Shown here piece after piece: positions 27,067 through 39,379 of a stretch of DNA of 64,000 nt. Numbering within the stretch: position 1 is the first letter of the stretch; every line of letters starts with the position of its first letter. Made by a program: the position numbers and the translations under genes. The notes under the pieces are model-generated. The model was not told where the DNA came from and did not search any database. It saw only the letters and a list, made by a program, of their open reading frames with translations. This stretch comes from Ignelater luminosus. Its lineage: Eukaryota > Arthropoda > Insecta > Coleoptera > Elateridae. The DNA lies in NCBI GenBank assembly GCA_011009095.1, contig VTPC01000876.1, forward strand, positions 1-64,000. The letters are read 5' to 3'.

Positions 27067-27229
27067 GAGTAGTTTCCAAATCTCGTGGCACGCGACCTTC
27101 GATGCGCAGAAGAGGAATTTTAGCCGGGTAGTACTACATGCACGATTTTTGCAATTTTCTTTTTCTCTTCTTGTGCAGTAAGCTCAACCTTTTGCGCATT
27201 TCGCGTGCCACGAGATTTGGAAACTACTC
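27067..27229. mobile_element. TA-flanked 163-bp MITE
   Basis: A left terminus starting GAGTAGTTTCC and continuing through CAAATCTCGTGGCACGCGA is perfectly mirrored at the right end, ending GGAAACTACTC. TA occurs on both sides (27065-27066 and 27230-27231). The ~30-bp inverted repeat with no mismatches suggests a fairly young insertion. It is non-coding. Confidence 0.85.
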
Positions 27230-27231
27230 TA

Positions 27232-28137
27232 CTACTATTTATTTACGTACTAAAACTGAGTATTTATATGTCTCATGCTCACATACGCACATGTTGTCTT
27301 GAAAACGTTTCTGATCTTGTGGTGTTTTATCCACACTTCTTTTAAATCAGCTGACCATAAAAGGGTTCATGCAGGATGAATTGGCGTATTTTAAATTTAC
27401 AAAAAATAAATATCTCTATAATTCTCCTTCATATGATATTGGTAAAAAGACAATCTGACAGGGAAGAAATGATCAGGAAACCTAATCGTCATTTAACTGG
27501 AACTATTAGATGCATGTAGCGGTAGGCGAAATATCTGGAAAGTAAGAAGAGCAGAAAAAGAAGAAAAAAATAAAATACACTGTAAAAAGTGGCTGTAATT
27601 TTACAAGTTATTTAGCACCTCGTGCATGTATCTTTACCAAGATTTGATTGTATAAATATATTTTTACTTTACTGTATGTGCATAAATATATACTTATTGT
27701 AATTTAACAAAAGTCTATTATTTTTACGTATGAACACGTAACGACACATGTAAGTATTTTTAGTTCTTACGTAATTTAACAAATTGATTGTAATCTACCA
27801 GTCAGTTTATTAAATTTTGCATAAATTTTGTAAAATAACAAAGTTAATGTAAATTTAAAATCTGTAGTAAGACGAAACCCATTATTTATTTTACCTGGCG
27901 CCACTGGACCCCCGACGCAATCTTATAATATGATTCATCAATGGTGCAGCATAATGAGCACGTTTGCATTTCGGTGGCAGTGCTTCTACACCTTACAGCG
28001 TTAAATTGCGTTTGATATTGTGTAATGTGATATTACTAAAATTGATTAATTGAATTGCCATTTTCTACATCAACATGAGTGTTATTGGATAAGTAAAAAG
28101 TTACTTATTGTTTGAAACTTATAAAACAATTAAAATC
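27232..28137. other. 5' flank of the C2H2/CIDE-N-like locus
   Basis: AT-rich, with many copies of GTAAATTT-like and AATTTAAC-like words between 27.57 and 27.87 kb, and a brief GC-rich patch near 27.90-27.98 kb (GGCGCCACTGGACCCCCGAC). That patch could be a promoter region for the locus starting at 28138. The stretch at 28035-28137 is repeated at about 31265-31365. Confidence 0.35.
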
Positions 28138-30939
28138 ATGCTTGAATGCAGTATTTGTGGTGTAAACCTTGCAACCTTAAACAAATATAATCATCATTTA
28201 AGTTTGCATCGCAATCAGACGTCCGTAACTTTTAAATGTTTAAGTGTTAATTGCAATATGGTTTTTTCCATATACAGGGTGAGTTTTTTCCAATGTTTAG
28301 TATGGGGATCTCGGAAACCAGCGGAGATAGAGAGACGATTAAATGGGGAAAGAATTGCAGTTTTACGAGCTTAACTTAATGAGTTTTTTGTTTTTTGAAA
28401 AAAAAATGCATGGCTAACTAGATATCTCGCAAAAATAGTTTTTTTGTTATTTTGTTTGGTACCCATAGCTCTGTTATTATTGACTTTAGAAAAAATGTGT
28501 AGATGAAAAAGTTGTAGGTAATTATGTGCTTAATGATACAGTCTAACCGAAGTTTTTATTTAAGCTGTAATTTTTGAGTTATGACACAAGCTTGTGTTTT
28601 TTCTAATGAAAACCATAGTCGGCCATGACTTTATAAAAAAGGCCTTTTTTTAATGATTCTAACGATATATCATTTGACATAGTTATTTTTATAAATAAAT
28701 TAATTATGGCCCTGTTTTTCTTTTCATTTTCGAACTGTTCGAGTAGTACGTATTTCAAAAAATAATGGTACAATTTACTGTAATGATTTACATATTGACT
28801 GTTCAGCATATGCTTACTCCGAGATTTTGAAGAAGCTATATTCAGCATTGACTTAAGTTCCTGTAATGCCATTTCATGATTACGGAAGTAAAAATGCAGA
28901 AATTTCTGAATTTATGCTAACAGACAATGTGTAATATGTATATATTCCTAATGGTAAATGTAATGTTGATGTACTTCCTAGTGTTTTTTTCTATTTGTAG
29001 GAAACATTTATTTAAGGTTTGGAGCAGGAACAGACAAAAAGCGTATTGGTGATCATAAGCGAACAAAACAATATTTGTTTGCATTTAATAGCAAAAGGTA
29101 AGTTAAATCTTTTTCCTGAGTCGTTTTGTACAAATATAATTTATTACAGCTTCTGCAAAATTACAAATTGATGGCGAACGTTTGGCACTAAACAGTGATG
29201 GGACGATAATTGATGAAGATGAAATCTTAATTTTAATGAAAGAAGAAATTTTAATTCTTCTTGAAAAACATGAAAACTGGGTGACAGAAGGTAAAAGCAT
29301 ATTTAATACATCTGATTCGTCCTTAGCTTCAACGATCACAGTGTTGTCGACACCTTCAGAAGATGAAAATTCTGATATACAAAGTGACAAGCAAGCAGAT
29401 GCGTCAGTCATAAATATGGAAATGATCATTGAGAAAAATACAAAGAAAAAACGAAATGCCTCTGCAGGCTGCAAAGATTGAGCTTCTGCTCTGTTAACCA
29501 ATAACGAAATGACCACGAATAAAGATGAACTAAATAAATGAGCAAATATAACAATTGCTACTGAACTGTTCTTTGAGTTGTTGGAAGCAACTTACCCCGA
29601 TGTATGGTTATTTTTAAATAATATTGAGAAACCACCAACTGTAGATGAGATTATTAAAGAAAGGCCTATTATTACAAATTCAAATGCCATTGATTGGCAT
29701 TTCCAAAAATTAACTGGAAAAGATATTACAAATTTAACAGTGAAAATGATTGAAAAATCAGACCGACTTTGTAATCATTTAAACAAAAAACACAAAATTG
29801 TAGGTAAAGGCACAACTACTATTGAATGCCTCTCTAATGCTTTGTGCCAATATTTCAAAGAAGATATTACAACGTCCTGGAAAAAAGTTGAGGTAAAATT
29901 AGATATTGTGAATAAGTGGTAGCGCACTAATGCTATAGTTTATTTTCCAGAATTTTAACGATACAGAATCAGCAAAATCAGCACCTACTACCCCCTTAAT
30001 TGCAAGTCCTATAATCTTAGAAATTGGTAAGTTCGTGCTGTTAATGATGTCCAGTTTTAGATTTAGGATAGTTTTGATGTATGTGTATCTCGGGTTTTAT
30101 GTATACTTCACTTATACAATAGTTGGATAAGTTATAACTATATGATTATTACCATGAATACGACTTTTGTCTGCCGTTTTCATTTTGTATTCATCAAGAT
30201 AATCACCTATAGTTCAACTTGCCCAGTAAAAGTAGGCCTAAGTGATTTATTAACTATTGAGGGAGGCGAGTTGCCCAGAGTCAAAGGTTCAAAATTATAA
30301 TAGTTTGTTATTACTATTATTATTTCGAGTGCACAACAAATTTTTTCCCTTGTACAACTTTTGCATAAATAATGTCGCAGTACATTCTGTTATTGAATGA
30401 ATTGATCAAACACACAAATCTGATTCAGCATTAATTACATAAAATTTGTTTCCTAAGAGCCCATAAGACGATTTTGGATAATTAATATGAAATTAGATTT
30501 TGTATATTTAGTTAATTGCTTCATTATTTATGCAGAAAACTGTACAAGCATCCTTCTTTACGTCACTGCACGTTGCGTTATGGTCCTCTCCAACAGCCTG
30601 CAAAAGCGATTTAATTTTAAGTCGGTAACGCTTTTAATTTGATATTCTTATAGCTAAGGCACCATTTTTCTTTTTAACGTTTTAGGGAATGGTAATGGTG
30701 ACTTTGCAGTAGTAATGGAACAAAGAAGCATCTGCAAGAGTCATTCGGCAGCACGAGCGTTTGAAATCATGACAGCGTATTATTTTATTTTAAACCTAGA
30801 GTACCCTAAAGACGTTTCCTGCTTCATGGAGTTTATTCAACGCTATTTTTTAAAAATACAACCAGAATATGGAAGCAAATCCAAAAATTCGAAAACCAAG
30901 CAGCGGGTTATTACGCTAATGAAAAACTTACCTAAATAA
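28138..30939 (+). pseudogene. Damaged multi-exon gene: C2H2 finger, CIDE-N-like segment, SAMD3-like C-terminus
   Basis: Exon-like blocks with usable splice sites: 28138-28278, 29001-29097, 29150-29892, 29951-30026 and 30686-30939. Block 1 encodes a C2H2 finger (CSIC, then H-x3-H) and half of a second finger, cut off after VFSIYR. Blocks 2-3 resemble a CIDE-N domain (GDHKRTKQYLFAF, later LNSDGTIIDEDEIL and ILLEKHENW). Block 3 continues into ELFFELLEATYPDVWLFLNN. The last block ends YFILNLEYPKDVSCFMEFIQ and a basic tail, like SAMD3-related proteins of uncertain function. Damage: two in-frame TGA codons (29479 and 29539), a phase mismatch between blocks 2 and 3, and a missing half finger. Blocks 3-5 join in phase. 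The domain names are my recognition and remain unconfirmed. It could instead be a transposon-associated multigene family member. Confidence 0.6.
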
Positions 30940-31264
30940 GTGTTTTGTTTGTTTAAGTTATTGTTTTTGCAGTAGTGTTACTTAACTTTTAGTTTGTGTA
31001 ACTGTACTTTATGTAATACAGATGTCCCTAAAATGAGCAGAAAGTATAGTCTGATAAAGGCAACCTATCATAAAATTGAACATACCTTGTAGAAAAGCAT
31101 CTGTAAAGTAATAAGTGCTTACTTTCAAAGTGCATAAAGCATGGTTGTTACGATAGAGATTTTTTTGTGATTTTGTTTAGAATATAGTTCTACAACAAAA
31201 TATGGTACAGCAATGGAAAAATAAATAATTCTAACATTCTTAGCATCTATACTCTTTACTTAGA

Positions 31265-31400
31265 CAAAAAGTTGGAAAATGACTAAATAAATTACCATTT
31301 TTCTACGTCGATACAAGTATTGGTTAGGTGAGTACAAAATTTCTTATTGTTTGAAAGATATAAAACTGTTGCATTCATGCATGGATACAATGTAAACGTT
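31265..31400 (+). pseudogene. Second, degraded copy of the 5' end of the upstream locus
   Basis: This stretch aligns with 28035-28170. Both share AATTACCATTTTCTAC-like, TTATTGTTTGAAA and TATAAAAC words, the region of the start codon and TGTAAAC, in the same order and spacing. The finger codons themselves are not preserved here. It indicates that the locus at 28.1-30.9 kb was once part of a tandem array. Confidence 0.5.
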
Positions 31401-33319
31401 ATTGATGTAGGTGTTAAGTTGTCGCAGAGCAAGTGGTAGTATTCCTATTAATAACGAAAAAGATTTAAATATTTAGCAAGTTCGATGAGATTCCGAAATT
31501 ATATATTCCTATTTTGAATTTTGTAATATTTCTTTTCTGCAAATGGCCTAAAACAACTATATTTCGAAAACGCTCTATCTTATAAATACAAAAACAGGTA
31601 AAATAATAGTCTAGGAACATATCAAAGCATATAGCAATTAACGATGTGGGTAGTGATGATATTTGATGACATCAGTAAATTTGAAATACTGACTATTGAC
31701 GTATTACATATCCTAACTATCCTAATCACCCAAAGTGCTTATTTATATAATATGTAGTTTTACAGTAGTTGGTACTGCCATACAAAAAGCTACGGTTTGG
31801 TGTCTATATCGTTATCGACATGTTCAGAAAACAACAAATTTTTAAACTTTGACATGTATTTTGTAAACGGTTCTTTCAAGATCATATTTTATGTAGAAAA
31901 TTATTGGTTTAATTTTGATTCAGGAACTACAAATCTTTATGCTCATTTCAGGGACACCCTGTATGTCTTGTTTTGGTGCATTTACAACAGACATAAAATT
32001 TCACTTTTAAATTTGTAGTATAGTGTTTTTAATATGTTAACAAGTTAAATAAATCTTTTTTCCTTAATCTCAGTGTTTTATTATTTTTCATTTTTCTATT
32101 GAATACCATTTCTAAAAGTAACGATAATAATAATAATAATAAATACAACAGACATGAGATATTACATCAATAACCATGTAAAAATACAGGATTCTATTCT
32201 ACAAAACAGTGGTAAAATTACGTTTTCATTGTAAATTTAAGGGTTACTTGAGTTAAAAATAATGCTATAGTCAGACAATATTAATGAGGTGTTTTGTAAT
32301 TATACAAGTCTAACGTAACTGATGTTTTACATCAACATTGTAAAATTACTTGAAGAAATTAAATTCACATCCCATATGTGAAATTTCAAGTTTTATCACA
32401 GGTTACTAATTGCCATGCATCTACTCGTAAATTTACATTAAGATTTTTTCAGTGTACGCTCTTACAGAAAATATAAAATGGTCTACTTAAAATTGTTCAT
32501 TTGTGTTTCTTTTACTTTTTAGAAACAAAAACACCTTTGTTGCATTTGAAAGAGTTTGGTATAACTAAGGCTGAATACACTGACTGAATCTCGCAAATTA
32601 TCTTTGTGGTGGTAATGCTTTCTATGGGATACTTTTGAGTAAGCGATGTAGACTGCCAATTTTTCCTTTTAATGCAAAGCGGTTAATGGATAATTTCTCT
32701 ATTGTTTTTCTGCGATTACAATAACGTTTTGGGATATAATGAATAATAAACATGGTGTAACAATAGATTAATTTTTATCTAGAAATAAAAACTATTGAAA
32801 AAAGAGAGAAAAACTTTGTTTTCAGTTTGTTGTTTATAGGTGGATGTGGAAATTCTGGATAGGGAGTGCCTGATGTGCCCTTTCTGCCCTGGCAGCGTTT
32901 ATATGCATGTAATCTAGTCCGTGAAATAAATAGCTGTAATAAATTGTAAGCTGCGCTGGTATCCGTGAGGATGCAAAACATGGATCTGAATAACTTTCCA
33001 CTGACATCAATTGGATAAACTTTGGAAAGCATTAACTATTTTGTTAATATTTTGTGCTTTTGATTTCTTGATGAATTTAATTCAGTCTTTTATAAAACAA
33101 AAGAATGATTTAAAATTATATTAAAATCAATTAAAATACTGTCCATCATTTTAAATTTTAAATCTGTAAAATGCTTATTGTACTTTTATATTCATTATTT
33201 CAGTTCATAATTTTTTAAAGTTGTTATAAGACACAATAAAATCTAATAAAAAAATATTTTGGAAATTTAATCTTGATTTCATACAATACGAGAAAGATGA
33301 AACGAACGAACTACCCTCT

Positions 33320-33480
33320 GAAATTGGCTCCCGTTTTATGTTAGTTTTTCCCTCTAGCAATTTCTCGGGACCAATGAGAATTCAGGACGATGTAAGGTAC
33401 GGCCAATGAAAGAGAAGGACGGATACACTGATAAAAATACTCGCGCTCTATTATCAGCCATGATAGCGGGGCTGCCTCGC
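33320..33480. promoter_or_regulatory. CCAAT-box cluster in a GC-richer patch (tentative promoter)
   Basis: One inverted (ATTGG near 33323) and two direct CCAAT motifs (near 33372 and 33403) occur within about 85 bp. The patch is clearly less AT-rich than its surroundings. No coding sequence follows within reach. It could be a promoter of a non-coding RNA, an unseen exon, or a repeat. Confidence 0.2.
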
Positions 33481-35756
33481 TCAGACAGATTCATTTTATA
33501 AATTCAACTGAAATGTTTTCAAGAGAAGCGCTTTATTAATATTCATGCTTTACATTTTGTTTCTAATTCATAATGGGTTTACTTCGTTCCTTTTTTCCTT
33601 TCAAATGTTTCAGTGCAGATAATAAACAGATTTTCTAATGAATTATTGATTACATTTTTTTACATTTTTTAGAAGAAAGAGAGTTTTTATCTTATGTTAA
33701 TTTAATTTTTAAAAGATTTTAAAATTAAACAGACATATTTTTAAGTATTCCCAAATATCTTTTCCTCCTGTTATACGTTCTTAGAAAAATTCATTCATAA
33801 TTTTACTAAAATGTGGTTATGAATAAAATGAAAAATAAAATATGCAGAAATACAATAAAATCGTTAATAAGAAGACTTCAAAAACTTTACCTTTAAAGTC
33901 TGTTTGCAAATGTCTATGAATATACCTAAATATATATTGTTTAACTGACAAATCTTGTTTATTTAAATAACGCAGATATAGGTAATAAAGAACAATGATA
34001 TAAGTACTTCCTTTGTGATTCTTTTGGAAGAAGGTCTGTTGAAGATATAATTAGGCTTAAATCTGTTAATAGGATTCTAAAATGCCTTGTTCATAAACTA
34101 TAAGTTATAACGGAGATTCTGGTTTTGCAACTCTAAAGTTTGTCTGAAAGGGCTTTAAGGAATTTTAACTTTGAAGTTCTTTTCTCGCGATTTTTTCTAA
34201 TATAAAACTAGACAATAAATATACCTAGTCTAAACCTGCACACATAAATTAAATTTCCTGAAAAATCACAGTGTGGATATAAACAATGACAGAAAAATGT
34301 TTTGCAAAGTTTAAGACTAGCTGTTATTGTAAAAGAATAAAGTACGAAATACAGCAAAAGGTGAAAAGGATATTGTTACAAGAAAAGGAAAAGTAGTATA
34401 TACAGGACCTTGAAGTTCATACGTCATCAGTGACAAGAATGATATTAATAGATACTATCCATGATGGTTACAACTGAAATTCTAAAAAAGGTTCTGAATT
34501 GTAGGAATCAGCATGATCGAAACTTCTGCGGCCAGCTTCCCATTGACATTAAATAATTTGAAATAATGCAGATATTGCACGCTTTAACGATCTACCTATT
34601 GAAGTAATCACGTTTTAGGCATCTTTCTTAAATAAGCATTTAAATGGAGAACTGTGATGTTACATTTAGAAATTTTTTCTGAAAATGGAATAATTCTATC
34701 TCAAATCTGTTTGGTTTGGAGATGGATGTTGCCTCGATAAACCCGGAACAAACTATTTACCTTACCACACAGGTATACATGATAACTTTAAATTCGGATG
34801 CCAAATTACATAAGTACATTGGGGACTAAAAATGGACAGATTTATATATTTCTGCTTTCCGGTTTGTCGAGTATTAAGCGACCTAGAGACCTCGAAAAAG
34901 AAATCTTCAATTTCTTTTATCTTATCTAAAATCGTTTGTTTGGTTTCTTCAAACTTGGCATGTCCCAGATTATTTATTTATTTAACATAGATTGGTTTGA
35001 AGCTTTTTATCTTCTGTTGTGCCACCTGTGAGATCTATTTTTCAATAAGGATTCAAGTATGGTTATGATTTATTCTTCTACCATCTAGATAGTTGAGATT
35101 CTTCAAAAAAAACCCAAGATCTAAGACAAGCTTGTAAGCTCAAAATCTGACTGTCTAAAGAAACATTCTTGTCTTCAAGCGAAATACTTTGTTAATTAGT
35201 TTGATTCTTGATTATTCTATATGCTGACTTTAGTCTGATTAGTAATTTAGCACTCCAGAAACTTACCAACTCATCTGCTGGTCTTGGTGCCCATATTAGG
35301 TTATGATGTATTCTGCCAATTTTATCATGCTGCTGTTGCACTTCAATATTAATTTTGATTTAAAGGCAAGTAATGTCAGTGCTTTCTACACTGCCTGGTC
35401 GTTTTTTTTTGTAATGATACTTTCCTTAAATGTTATAGTTGAGCACAGGTCGATCTTTGTTTGAAAAACTATAGTGAATCTCCCCAAAGCTGTTGTTAAT
35501 TTTGCAGTTCGGTGCTTTCTAAAAGATGCCCAGTTTTGCTTTAAACTTTGCTGCAGATCTGTCTGTAAAATCGGACATTTTCATAAGTATGAGTTCGACT
35601 TTTCTGGGTTCTAATACTTCCTTTTGGGTATAATTACTTTGTACGATTTGTACATTTCTTTGATTGCTTAGTTAAAATACAGTTTTAAATAATATCATTA
35701 AACACTTCCATGAAGTCATTTGTGTATTCCGACTATCTGTCGCATGTTATACTCAC

Positions 35757-35985
35757 AGTCTAAATCTCTTACTTTTCACCTACACCTAAGACTGCTAATT
35801 GAGGATCTGGGATGCAATAGAATATTCAATTTTAGTTGACAAGCTCTTATATTATTCAGCTGCTTATGTGCTTATCACTGTCAAACTTGGCTTAATACAA
35901 AATCTAGACTCTTACTCCCCATGTACACCTTAGATAGCCAATTGGAAATTAGGGGTGCAATAAAAGATTTAATTCTAGTTGACGT
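35757..35985. repeat. Two-copy tandem repeat, period ~138 bp
   Basis: Each unit holds a TCTAA/TCTAG plus CTCTTAC word, then CTAATTG/CCAATTG, GGGRTGCAATA and ATTYAATTYTAGTTGAC. The order is conserved and identity moderate. No coding sense is seen. Confidence 0.55.
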
Positions 35986-38900
35986 AGATTGTGTATTCTA
36001 AAGGAATCCGTTTATTAAAAACGATCGCGTAAAAAATTAATGGATCGTTTAACATTATTTGCTTTTCTTTGCTTACTTGTTACTTTCCTAATCTAATAAC
36101 AATCTAATGATTCAGAATAATGGAAAAAATTAAACTTAATTAACGGATTTTGTTTTAGAATAGCCGTTAAAGTTACTTTTAATAGTTTTATAGGCCATTA
36201 CCAAACATGTGCTTGCTAGTTTAAAAGACTCTGATCCAGTTTTTTGGTAATATATTAAATGTGTTATTTAAAGTTAAGTCTAGAACCTAAGGTTCAGGGC
36301 TAATTCAGCTCTTTATGCTCTCAAACTTTCACATGCTGAGATTGTCGATATTATCACATGACGGTGTGTGAAAAACTTCCAAAGTCATGACTTAAGATCT
36401 GTATGATTTAACCTGAATTTCTCTACTGTAGATTTATACAAAAGCAACTTTAGTTTTGATCAAGTAATTACGATTGCGATTTGGTAAGAGGTTTTTGAAA
36501 GCATTTCCAACGGAAGTTTCTTTTCTCGTGATAATGAAAACTCTTGCTCTTTTCTTGCAAAAAGCAGAGTTCTCTGTGTTTAGAGCAGTTATATGTCCAC
36601 GAACTACAAAATTTTGGGCTGAACTAATAGTTCTTGGTGCTTTGCAAATTGGTACTCTCAATTCAACAGAAGTTTTCTACTCGATCAGTTAGTACGAAAA
36701 CAACTATGTTGGTATAGGGTCATTTTCTGAGTTTACTGATACACTGCAAAAAAAAACTCAAAAATGTACGATTCTGCAATGTTGGGTAAGGGGATTTTTT
36801 GTCTTTGGTCTCATAGACTTTTAAATTTTTAACAAGCTCCAAAGAACATATGTCAACTCCAAATCAAGTACGTTGCGAATAATAGAAGATTGATGAAAAA
36901 TAAGAGTGAAGAGATTCATAAATGGTGGTTTAGAGCAACAAACACAAAGTTCAGTAGGTAAAATAGTAGTGCATGAAGAAATACAAATCTAAACTAAATA
37001 TAAGCAAAACAATCAATAGAAAACTTTATGGAAACAAAGCTAGCATCTTCCTATTTAAAAGTTATCTTCTTACAATTAGCGCGCGACTGGTGGTACATTT
37101 AGGTTAGAAAATTGCAGATCTTCAAATTGGGGTTCAAGTAAATAAAATTACTGACGCGGTTTTTCTGCATTAAAAATTTTCCAGAGTACTATTTCTCTAT
37201 CATCTATCACACTTTACAAGTTGAGTGCTGTTTCAAACAACTATTTAAGTATTTAGTCAACTGTCTCGATAATAATTAATATTGGCTGTTAGACTTGTTT
37301 TCTTTTTGATAGTTGATTATATGAAAACCAATCAATTTAGAATTTAATGAAAGACTGTATGGGGAATAAAATATTCAACTGCTTATTTGAAGGATCTATA
37401 GTATGTTAAATCAGACATTGTTAAGTTATTCTTATTAATACAATGAATTATGTAGTAAATGAAGACTCTCTATATAGGTTATAAGTTGAACAAGTCTTCA
37501 AACCTTGAAATATACACCAAAATCATAAAATCTGGAAATGTCAGAAACCCATTTTTATATCTTTCGACTTCACAAACATTAATAACGTCCAATAATCCCT
37601 AAAACCCTTCCTAATTTGCACCAATAAAATCATAAATCGTTTGTAGGTTCAACGACCAAAATTCTCTTCTTTACATTTACAAGTGCAAAAAGGCACGTAG
37701 AATCCCCTAAAATTCGAAGTATAAAACTAGAAACATTTTCAGGTTTATACAAGGGACGAACTATAAAGATAGTATAACCCATAAATAATGTATTTCAGCT
37801 ACCGTGACTTAGTAAGTCATAAAATAATAGAAAATTTACAGAAAGAAGGGTCTTGTCGGTCTTGTGTACTACCTGCCTTAAAAGATTCAGTCATAACATT
37901 TATGGTGCCGGCAAAATAAAAAGTCTGTTCGGGACACCTCACGCCGTTTCGGTTCCTTTTTCTGAATTCGTCTCAGTATCGGCAAATGTGTTTATATGAT
38001 CATTGCTATTGTTATTTGTAATTTTGCAAATTATTTATTAAAAGCTTTTGAGTAACTGAATATTTATGGCGGAATATTCAAAAGTTTCTACAACAGGATT
38101 AAAAATACTACCATTCGTTATGCACCTGGACCTGCTAAAGACGAGTAGCTACTTGGAAGAATTTCTTCATTTCTTGTAACGCTTTTATTTTTATAAAAAA
38201 GAGAAATGTTTTTCTCAATGAATGAAGTTACAGAAAAAAGAATAATGTATACAGACAAATGTAGAACAGCTGAATAGAAAATTCAAACAAAATTCGATAA
38301 AATCTGAAATCCTGCTGAACTGTGAAATAATTGACATGTAAAATGGTCACCGGGATAAAGGATTGTGATTTTGTTTCGGATTGTGTGCTATAAAATGACT
38401 CACTTATGAATGTTTAACATTTTTGTACACTCTAAGAAAGAAGTACAAAAAAACAGATAAATCTGGTTTCTTCTTTGTATAAATTAAAATTTAAAAATCT
38501 AAAAAGTCATTTCAATATTTCTTTTTAATATCTTCAAACTCTACATATTTTATCATAATAAAATCTTAAAGTCGACGTTTACTGGATGTACGAAAGTGAA
38601 TAATAGAGCTTTAAAGTCAACTGTACCAGAAAAAAAGAATAGTGACACAATCCCGGAGTGTTTTTTAAATCGAACTTTATTTAGCCTTAGGGAAATCAGG
38701 AGGTTGTGTGACATCGTATACACGGTAGAGATCGTGTCAGCCTTTTGGTGGATCCTCCGCCTGTTCTGATTCTTATGCGATCAGAAATATTTATAACACG
38801 ACAAACCGATACCTATAATTGATTTTCTTTATTAAAAAATAAATTTTTGATGTTTGTCCTAATTTTAAATAACTTTGTTTTTTAAGAGAAAAACATTGTA

Positions 38901-39379
38901 AAAATACCAACAGAAATAGCAGGGTGCATGAAAACAATATTATTATTTTGCTGTTGAACAAAAACCAAACCAAAGCTTTTAATTTGCTCCTTATTATTTA
39001 TTTTCTCTTGTTAAAGTTAATAGTACAATGCAGCCAAGTTCTGTTTACTTATGTGTGAAAAGATGTCAAAGATGATTACCTGGAAAGTGGGTTTAATAAT
39101 ATTGACAATTTATTAAAAAATAATTTTTTGTTACAGAATACTGAACAATCGAAAATAAAATATTTAATACAGATATTCAAAGTATTTTCTCAATACCACT
39201 ATTACTATTCTATTCTCACTGTTTTATTATCGACAATACGATAACTAAAACTGATGTACCACAAACTTTCATGTGTAAGTTAAGTCATCTTTCCTATTTA
39301 CTTAGTTTGTGTTTTTCTAAATTACTGGCTGCCAAAGTACATAAAAGCAAAGCAGAAATCATAACATAAACATAAGCTA

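Larger units (their letters stand above)
30940..39379. other. Long gene-free stretch with tandem repeats and microsatellites
   Basis: No gene was recognised apart from the degraded duplicate at 31.27-31.40 kb. It includes a TAA microsatellite near 32128-32142, sequence rich in TGTAAATTT/GTAAAATTAC words at 32.15-32.47 kb, a GC-richer patch with CCAAT motifs at 33.3-33.5 kb, and a two-copy tandem repeat at 35.76-35.99 kb. Another GC-richer patch lies at 38.64-38.79 kb. Parts of 34.7-35.5 kb look like decayed retroelement on the minus strand but cannot be assigned. Confidence 0.45.

Noticed and set aside
28275-31973. TACAGGGTG at 28275 and CACCCTGTA at 31965 as ends of one large transposon carrying the CIDE-N-like locus
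   Set aside because: Only the first 7 bp of the ends match and the sequences inside diverge at once. This end motif is common here (also near 53.9, 56.8 and 58.8 kb), so chance pairing is likely.
37900-37920. TGGTGCCGG as an LTR-retrotransposon primer-binding site
   Set aside because: No flanking LTR pair or gag/pol sequence could be seen.
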